Source of the DNA: Paenibacillus zanthoxyli JH29
GTDB lineage: Bacteria > Bacillota > Bacilli > Paenibacillales > Paenibacillaceae
NCBI RefSeq assembly: GCF_000520715.1
Contig: NZ_ASSD01000397.1
Location: forward strand, 1 to 45,565
Reading direction: 5' to 3'
DNA length: 45,565 bases
The notes beneath the pieces are model-generated. The model ran no database searches. It had not been told where the DNA came from and worked only from the letters and a program-made list of their open reading frames with translations. Made by a program: the position numbers and the translations under genes. Positions 40,745 through 45,565 of the stretch are shown here, piece after piece (positions within the stretch are counted from its first letter, which is position 1; each line of letters begins with the position of its first letter).

Positions 40745-42184
40745 ATGAACAGGAATGCAGAAATGAAACTTATTGACAAGGTATATATCAATGGAGAATT
40801 TGTAAAACCGGACGGAACGGAGCGAATGGATATTATCAATCCGTCGACAGAAGAATTAATTGGGCAGGTGCTGTTGGGAAATGAAACAGATACCAGAAAG
40901 GCGATCGCAGCCGCGAAAGAAGCATTAAAAACTTTCTCACGAACATCAATTCAAGAACGGGGTCAAATGCTGCAACGGATACATGATGCAATTCTGTCAA
41001 GGGCTGCTGATTTAAACCGGGCATGCATGGAGGAATATGGTGCGACAGCTAAGGCAGCAGACATTAGAACTCAGATTTCGGCTGATAGCTTCCTTTTAGC
41101 AAAAGAAGCAATGGAGGCTTTTGAATTTACCAGGCATATTGGGAAAGCAAAGGTTGTTTTTGAACCGTTGGGTGTCGCTGCTGCGATTACGCCTTGGAAT
41201 GCAAACAATTCCCAGATTGCTATAAAAGTGGCTACAGCCATATCAGCAGGCTGCACGATCGTTGTAAAGGCTAGTGAATTTTCCTCCATTCAGACTCAAA
41301 TATTGGCTGAGTGCTTCCATGACGCCGGACTGCCTGCCGGTGTAGTTAATATTGTATATGGATTGGGAACTTCAGTTGGCGCTGAATTATCCCGTAATCC
41401 GGATATCGCGATGATTTCTTTTACAGGCTCTGCGAATACTGCAAAGGCTATACAGCATAGTGCTGTTGATACAATGAAAAGAGTCGTTCTGGAATTGGGG
41501 GGCAAATCAGCAAATATCATTCTGGATGATGCAGACTTTACAAAAGCGATCCCTCGTGCCGTTACGAGTGCTTTTGGAAATCACGGGCAGATGTGCATTG
41601 CCGGCAGCAGATTATTGGTACCAGAGCATCGACTAGATGAAGTAAAAGAACTCATCAAAGTTGCGGTTGAGAATACCAAGGTGGGTTATCCATGGGAAAA
41701 TGACACATTTATTGGCCCACTGATGAATGAAAATCAATACAAAAGAGTTCAGCGATATATCAAAATGGGTATGGAGGAAGGTGCGGAATTAGTAATTGGC
41801 GGAGAAGGACACCCTGAAGGTTTAGAGAAGGGTTATTTTGTAAAACCGACCGTTTTTGCAAATGTAACCAGAGATATGACGATTGCCAGAGAAGAAATAT
41901 TTGGACCCGTACTATCTATTTTAACGTATCGAACGGAGGAAGAAGCGGTAGAAATTGCAAATGACACAGAGTATGGATTAGGTGCATATATCAGTTCTTC
42001 TAATATAGAAAAAGCGAACCGCATTGCTTCTCAGCTTATTGCCGGAACAGTTCTCATTAATGATGTTATTTTCGAAATGAGAGCTCCCTATGGCGGTTTT
42101 AAACAATCTGGAATCGGGCGTGAGGGTGGCATATATGGCCTCGAAGAATATCTTGAGCCTAAAACCATAATGATTTCTAATTAA
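40745..42184 (+). CDS. NAD(P)-dependent aldehyde dehydrogenase
   Basis: Enzyme of 479 residues. Catalytic residues are visible: C284 in GQMCIAG, E250 in LELGGKSA, N153 in PWNANN, and K175. The length and the FTGSA cofactor loop fit the standard family. It should oxidise an aldehyde to the acid. AGGAGG lies 8 bases before the ATG at 40745 (an ATG four bases earlier is out of frame). The gene is controlled from a MerR-type promoter and followed after 61 bases by a short-chain dehydrogenase, which suggests a stress-inducible aldehyde-detoxifying operon. Confidence 0.93.
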   Translation: MNRNAEMKLIDKVYINGEFVKPDGTERMDIINPSTEELIGQVLLGNETDTRKAIAAAKEALKTFSRTSIQERGQMLQRIHDAILSRAADLNRACMEEYGATAKAADIRTQISADSFLLAKEAMEAFEFTRHIGKAKVVFEPLGVAAAITPWNANNSQIAIKVATAISAGCTIVVKASEFSSIQTQILAECFHDAGLPAGVVNIVYGLGTSVGAELSRNPDIAMISFTGSANTAKAIQHSAVDTMKRVVLELGGKSANIILDDADFTKAIPRAVTSAFGNHGQMCIAGSRLLVPEHRLDEVKELIKVAVENTKVGYPWENDTFIGPLMNENQYKRVQRYIKMGMEEGAELVIGGEGHPEGLEKGYFVKPTVFANVTRDMTIAREEIFGPVLSILTYRTEEEAVEIANDTEYGLGAYISSSNIEKANRIASQLIAGTVLINDVIFEMRAPYGGFKQSGIGREGGIYGLEEYLEPKTIMISN

Positions 42185-42245
42185 GCAATGTATGATGTGA
42201 ATACACTTACGGTTCCTTATTCTACTAATACGAGGAGTGACATCC

Positions 42246-42290
42246 ATGAATGACGCTAAGATGAATGATGCTAAGATGAATGATGCCAAG
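42246..42290 (+). repeat. Three tandem 15-base units at the start of the SDR gene
   Basis: Units of 15 bases (ATGAATGAYGCYAAG) at 42246, 42261 and 42276 differ only by third-base changes and encode MNDAK three times. Each unit begins with an in-frame ATG, so start-codon choice may differ; only the first has GAGGAG at the right distance (8 bases). Confidence 0.85.
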
Positions 42291-43013
42291 TACGCCCTGG
42301 TCACGGGGGGCAACAAGGGGGTGGGGCTGGCCACGGTGCGCCAGCTGGCCGAGCGAGGCATGACCGTCCTGCTCGGCAGCCGAGACGCCCGGCTCGGCGC
42401 CGACGCGGCCCAGGAACTCGCCGAGGCCGGCCTCATGGTGAAACCCCTCCAGATCGACATCACGGACGACACCTCAGTCACGACCGCAGCCGAATACGTC
42501 CGCAGCACTTTCGGGCGCTTGGACGTGCTCGTGAACAATGCGGGCGTTATCGTGCGCAAGCAGGCGACCGAGGTGACCGCCGAGGGCATGCATACGGAGT
42601 TCGAGACCAACGTCTTCGGTACGGTCCGCGTTATCCACGCGATGCTTCCGCTGCTGCGCGAATCCAAGTCGCCAAGGATCGTCAACGTCTCCAGCGACTC
42701 AGCCATGTTCGCCAGGGCCACAGAGACGGGGTCCATGTTCGCCCGCTCCCACGAATCGTTCTCCTACTCGGCGTCGAAAGTAGCATTGAACATGTTGACC
42801 GTCAAGTACGCCAACGCCTTCCTCGACGACCCTGCGCTGGCGCATGTGAAGATCAATGCTGTGACGCCCGGATACGTCGCAACCGACTTGAACGGTTTCC
42901 GTGGTGTACTCACCACGGAGGAGGGAGCACGCGCCTCAGTGCACTGGGCCACCGTCGGCGACGAAGCCCCGACGGGCGGTTTCTTCGACGTAAACGGCCC
43001 AGTGCCCTGGTGA
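42246..43013 (+). CDS. Short-chain dehydrogenase/reductase, GC-rich and probably foreign
   Basis: SDR of 255 residues. After the (MNDAK)x3 start, the Rossmann motif is TGGNKGVG, then VLVNNAGV, VNVSSDS with the catalytic Ser, and YSASK with Tyr and Lys. Carbonyl reductases of this subgroup reduce aldehydes and ketones with NADPH. From codon 16 on, the third positions are almost always G or C, unlike every neighbour, which points to acquisition from an actinomycete-like donor. The native-looking repeats at the start supply the ribosome site region. It lies 61 bases after the aldehyde dehydrogenase and is likely on the same message. Confidence 0.9.
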   Translation: MNDAKMNDAKMNDAKYALVTGGNKGVGLATVRQLAERGMTVLLGSRDARLGADAAQELAEAGLMVKPLQIDITDDTSVTTAAEYVRSTFGRLDVLVNNAGVIVRKQATEVTAEGMHTEFETNVFGTVRVIHAMLPLLRESKSPRIVNVSSDSAMFARATETGSMFARSHESFSYSASKVALNMLTVKYANAFLDDPALAHVKINAVTPGYVATDLNGFRGVLTTEEGARASVHWATVGDEAPTGGFFDVNGPVPW

Positions 43014-43047
43014 TGTGCAAAACTTCACGGTCTGAAGGCCCCCTGCT

Positions 43048-43105
43048 GGCTGGTCGGGCGGTGTGCGGATTACTGCCGCGCGGGACGCCAGACGCCCGAC
43101 CAGCC
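43048..43105. repeat. GC-rich inverted repeat after the SDR gene
   Basis: Perfect 13-base arms GGCTGGTCGGGCG and CGCCCGACCAGCC around 32 bases. The region 43014-43215 keeps the donor-like GC-rich composition and holds no supported gene. It may be the donor's terminator or an element end. Confidence 0.65.
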
Positions 43106-43190
43106 GCACCTCCAGTGGGGAGCGGTATGCGTGGGCGGTACCTCTCGACCAGCAGCCGGCCAGCGTCCGGCAAAATCCTGAGACAGCATC

Positions 43191-43268
43191 ACGGGCTACC
43201 GGTGTACCGCTAGCCCGTTAAAAAAACAGAGGCGCAGCACCTCGCAAGAAGTGCTGCGCCTCTGTTTT
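43191..43268 (+). terminator. Two stacked hairpins, the second a very strong terminator
   Basis: ACGGGCTA and TAGCCCGT arms (43191-43218) form a near-perfect hairpin. A second hairpin at 43224-43267 has perfect arms AACAGAGGCGCAGCAC and GTGCTGCGCCTCTGTT plus an outer A-T pair and is followed by TTGG. It isolates the SDR operon from the ABC-F gene. Confidence 0.75.
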
Positions 43269-43318
43269 GGCTTCATGATGCTGTTTCAGGTGACCCCACG
43301 ATTCAAGAATACCAGGGG

Positions 43319-43348
43319 TTGCAATGAAAATATTGGGTATGTTAAGAT
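43319..43348 (+). promoter_or_regulatory. Likely promoter of the ABC-F leader
   Basis: TTGCAA (43319-43324) and TAAGAT (43343-43348) with an 18-base spacer. The transcript would begin about 30 bases before the start-stop frame. Confidence 0.45.
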
Positions 43349-43383
43349 TACGCTAACACTGACGATAGGAGTTGAAGAGGATA

Positions 43384-43573
43384 ATGTAATATTTCTTGCT
43401 TAAGTTTAAAGAATAAAACAAGTTCTGTTTGCTCTGTTTTATTCTTTATTTGCAAGAAAGTTACCTTATTCTTTTCACTCAAAAAATATATCCTAATCTG
43501 ACTCTACGCAGGGTTGGATTTGCTTTATTTTTTTGAGCTACAAGAAAGGTCAACTTTCTTGCAGCTCTTTTTT
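43384..43573 (+). promoter_or_regulatory. Start-stop upstream ORF and attenuator of the ABC-F gene
   Basis: ATG directly followed by TAA (43384-43389) has GAGG and AGGAG upstream. Segment 1 (TTTCTTGC, 43392-43399) can pair with segment 2 (TGCAAGAAAGTT, 43451-43462). Segment 2 can instead pair over 12 bases with segment 4 (43552-43563). Segments 3 and 4 (arms at 43535-43548 and 43554-43567) form a terminator followed by six T residues. A ribosome held by a drug on the start-stop codons would cover segment 1, free segment 2, and so prevent termination. A separate AT-rich 13-base inverted repeat lies at 43408-43447. Confidence 0.75.
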
Positions 43574-43599
43574 ATTTGAGAAGAAAGGAGTTTTCTGGA

Positions 43600-45084
43600 A
43601 TGTCATTGATCAAAGTAACTAACCTGACGTTTGCCTATGACGGCAGTTACGACAACATTTTTGAGCATGTAAGTTTACAAATCGATACCAACTGGAAATT
43701 GGGCTTTACGGGGAGGAACGGCCGGGGCAAGACTACGTTTCTCAATCTGCTGCTCGGCAGGTATGAATACAGCGGAACGATTTCCTCTAACGTCAGTTTC
43801 GAGTATTTCCCGTTCCACGTCGAACACAAGGAGAACTATACATTCGATGTAGTCGCCGACATCTATCCGGACTATGAGCACTGGCAACTCATGCGCGAGT
43901 TTTCGCTGCTGAAGCTGTCAGAAGATGTGTTGTACCGACCGTTCGACTCGTTGTCGAGCGGAGAACAAACGAAGGTGATGCTGGCGGTCCTGTTTTTGAA
44001 GGAAAACAGCTTTTTGCTTATCGACGAGCCGACAAATCATCTGGATCTGCATGCTCGGAAGCTGGTAAGTGATTATTTGAATGACAAGAACGGGTTTATT
44101 TTGGTGTCACATGATCGGGCGTTTCTCGACAATTGTGTGGACCACATTATTTCGGTCAATAAGACCAATATCGAAATCCAGAAAGGAAATTTTTCAGACT
44201 GGTGGGAGAATAAACAACGACAGGACAATTTCGAACTGGCCGAGAACGATAAACTGAGGAAGGACATTAAACGGCTGTCCGAAGCGGCCAAGCGAACGAG
44301 CAGCTGGTCGCACGAAGTAGAAAAAACGAAAAACGGCACCCGTAACTCCGGCTCCAAGGTCGACAAAGGGTACATCGGTCACAAGGCCGCCAAAATGATG
44401 AAGCGGTCCAAGTCGATCGAGCAAAGACAGCAATCCACGATCGAGGAAAGATCCCAGCTTCTGAAAAACGTCGATAGCTCGGAAAGCCTGAAAATAACGC
44501 AGATGACTTATCATAAACACCAATTGGTCGAGCTTGACCGCGTTTCGATTCATTATGGCGATAAGAACGTTTGCCGCGACATCAGCTTTACTGTCGAGCA
44601 AGGGGACCGTATCGTGCTCTCCGGTCCGAACGGCTCAGGCAAATCCAGTTTGCTCAAACTGATTTGCGGCGAGGAGATACCTTATTCCGGCGTGATTCGA
44701 AAAGGGAGCCAGATGAAAATTTCCTACGTTTCACAGGACACCTCGCAGTTGCGGGGCAATTTGACGGAATTCGCCAGATCCAGCGGGATTGACGAAAGCT
44801 TGTTCAAAGCGATTTTGAGAAAACTCGATTTTTCGCGCTTGCAATTCGAAAAGGACATCGCTTCTTTTAGCGGCGGTCAGAAGAAGAAGGTTCTGATCGC
44901 GAAAAGCCTCTGCGAACGCGCTCATTTGCATGTTTGGGACGAACCGCTCAATTTTGTCGACGTCATTTCCAGGATGCAAATCGAAGAGCTGCTGCTGGAG
45001 CATTCGCCGACTATCCTTTTTGTGGAGCACGACAGCGAGTTTTGCAAACATATCGCAACAAAAATTGTGGAACTGAAAATTTAA
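43600..45084 (+). CDS. Lsa-family ABC-F ribosomal protection protein
   Basis: Protein of 494 residues without membrane segments: two ATPase domains with Walker A GRNGRGKTT (38-46) and GPNGSGKSS, signature LSSGEQ and FSGGQKKK, joined by a charged linker of about 80 residues that reaches the ribosomal peptidyl-transferase centre. The N-terminal sequence (IKVTNLTFAYDGSYDNIFE and TNWKLGFTGRNGRGKTTF) is typical of the Lsa group. That group gives resistance to lincosamides, streptogramin A and pleuromutilins. I start it at the ATG at 43600 with AAAGGAG 9 bases upstream. A relic of a similar gene is at 28163. Confidence 0.9.
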   Translation: MSLIKVTNLTFAYDGSYDNIFEHVSLQIDTNWKLGFTGRNGRGKTTFLNLLLGRYEYSGTISSNVSFEYFPFHVEHKENYTFDVVADIYPDYEHWQLMREFSLLKLSEDVLYRPFDSLSSGEQTKVMLAVLFLKENSFLLIDEPTNHLDLHARKLVSDYLNDKNGFILVSHDRAFLDNCVDHIISVNKTNIEIQKGNFSDWWENKQRQDNFELAENDKLRKDIKRLSEAAKRTSSWSHEVEKTKNGTRNSGSKVDKGYIGHKAAKMMKRSKSIEQRQQSTIEERSQLLKNVDSSESLKITQMTYHKHQLVELDRVSIHYGDKNVCRDISFTVEQGDRIVLSGPNGSGKSSLLKLICGEEIPYSGVIRKGSQMKISYVSQDTSQLRGNLTEFARSSGIDESLFKAILRKLDFSRLQFEKDIASFSGGQKKKVLIAKSLCERAHLHVWDEPLNFVDVISRMQIEELLLEHSPTILFVEHDSEFCKHIATKIVELKI

Positions 45085-45107
45085 CTCACTCTAGGAGGAT
45101 GAAAGCG

Positions 45108-45221
45108 ATGATTATTGAGGTTGTAGATGATTATGTGAACCGGTTCTTACCGGTTGACCCGGTTCACAAAAAAATAAATCTGTTGCCGGAGGTTTACCAA
45201 TCTATCGGCAGATGCACGTAG
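45108..45221 (+). CDS. Small unknown protein after the ABC-F gene
   Basis: A 37-residue frame, MIIEVVDDYVNRFLPVDPVH then KKINLLPEVYQSIGRCT, with AGGAGG 9 bases before the ATG. It begins 23 bases after the ABC-F stop and may be translated from the same message. No family is recognised. It could also be the 5' remnant of a longer gene. Confidence 0.4.
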   Translation: MIIEVVDDYVNRFLPVDPVHKKINLLPEVYQSIGRCT

Positions 45222-45278
45222 CGATTACATCCAACAAGCGCATCGTGTTTTTTCTGCGTAGTTGGTTAATGACGCATT

Positions 45279-45306
45279 AAAGCATCGGATGATTGTTGCT
45301 TTTTTG
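45279..45306 (+). terminator. Weak terminator after the ABC-F operon
   Basis: Arms AAAGCA and TGCTTT, then TTTTGT. A second A-run/T-run hairpin with a CGG core stands at about 45359-45375. The remaining bases 45222-45565 hold no supported gene. Confidence 0.45.
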
Positions 45307-45455
45307 TATATACATTTCTGTCGAAGGACAACAACATATAATCGGTACGAGTCCGTGTAAAAAAGCGGCTTTTTTATTTTAAGTGCGCCAAAGATGGCGA
45401 TAGACCTTGTGATTCAACAAGGAGCTAAGGGTACGGTCTGAGGCGATATAGAATA

Positions 45456-45560
45456 AGACCGCCCCAGCCGAGGAGCGGTCTAATCCGAAATAAGGCGTTA
45501 TTAAATTATGAGGATTGCTGACCTTAGATGAATGAACTTTCGTGGCTCCGCTTATTTCGG
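45456..45560. repeat. Nested inverted repeats at the window end
   Basis: AGACCGC/GCGGTCT at 45456-45481 is followed by CCGAAATAAG (45485-45494) and its perfect complement CTTATTTCGG (45551-45560). The arrangement looks like a small palindromic repeat element of the kind spread through Paenibacillus genomes. I cannot confirm copies because only one is in the window. Confidence 0.5.
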
Positions 45561-45565
45561 TTACC

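Noticed and set aside
42246..42290. The tandem 15-base units considered as a CRISPR array or minisatellite
   Set aside because: There are no spacers, and the units lie in frame inside the start of a gene, so they are a coding repeat.

Overview
The window looks like chromosomal DNA of a spore-forming, low-to-mid GC Gram-positive bacterium, most likely Paenibacillus or a close relative. The evidence is strong AGGAGG-type ribosome binding sites with frequent GTG/TTG starts, a YjcZ-type tiny spore membrane protein, ECF sigma factors paired with DUF4179 anti-sigma-like proteins, a perfect GlnR/TnrA box, UppP and BcrC together, and an Lsa-type ABC-F gene. This is inference from gene content; no rRNA or tRNA gene is visible.

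Layout. 1-2.5 kb (minus strand): assimilatory nitrate reductase (cut by the window edge) and its nitrate transporter, behind a leader that reads as an ANTAR-type two-hairpin antiterminator plus terminator, with a GlnR box over the -35. 2.6-6.7 kb: DUF116 protein, tiny spore protein, polysaccharide deacetylase, YmaF protein, cation efflux protein and a small Sm-like protein. 6.8-12.8 kb: an envelope block with BcrC, a PepSY-like gene remnant, a two-component system, a secreted NlpC/P60 hydrolase, UppP and a secreted phosphoesterase. 13-17.3 kb: two ECF sigma/DUF4179 loci; the second sigma factor has lost region 4. 17.4-22.7 kb: LacI regulator, glycyl radical enzyme, its activase and a fructose-6-phosphate aldolase-like protein. 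22.8-30.8 kb: a decayed zinc exporter, a large secreted serine hydrolase, a 799-residue protein with two isoprenoid-synthase-like domains, several gene relics (ABC-F tail, CD3324-type gene, possible aminotransferase tail), and an APS kinase-sulfotransferase pair. 30.8-34.8 kb: a BASS-type transporter, an ArsR regulator, an NAD(P)H oxidoreductase, glutamate racemase and a frameshifted ROK gene. 35-40 kb: histidine kinase, response regulator, BcrA-like ABC ATPase, permease and a secreted protein. 40-43 kb: MerR regulator, aldehyde dehydrogenase and a GC-rich, apparently foreign short-chain dehydrogenase. 43.3-45.2 kb: an Lsa-type ABC-F resistance gene behind a start-stop upstream ORF and an attenuator.

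How parts work together. Five copies of an 11-bp direct repeat (TTAA-type half sites, typical of OmpR/PhoB-class regulators) lie at 7505, 10685, 10849, 35107 and 38976. They stand before the PepSY remnant, a possible small RNA, uppP, the kinase-regulator-ABC operon and the secreted protein gene. This suggests one envelope-stress or antibiotic-defence regulon spread over 30 kb. The most unusual signals are that regulon, the two conditional terminators (nitrate leader and Lsa leader) and the two-domain isoprenoid synthase. Gene decay is frequent: at least six loci are broken or partly deleted.
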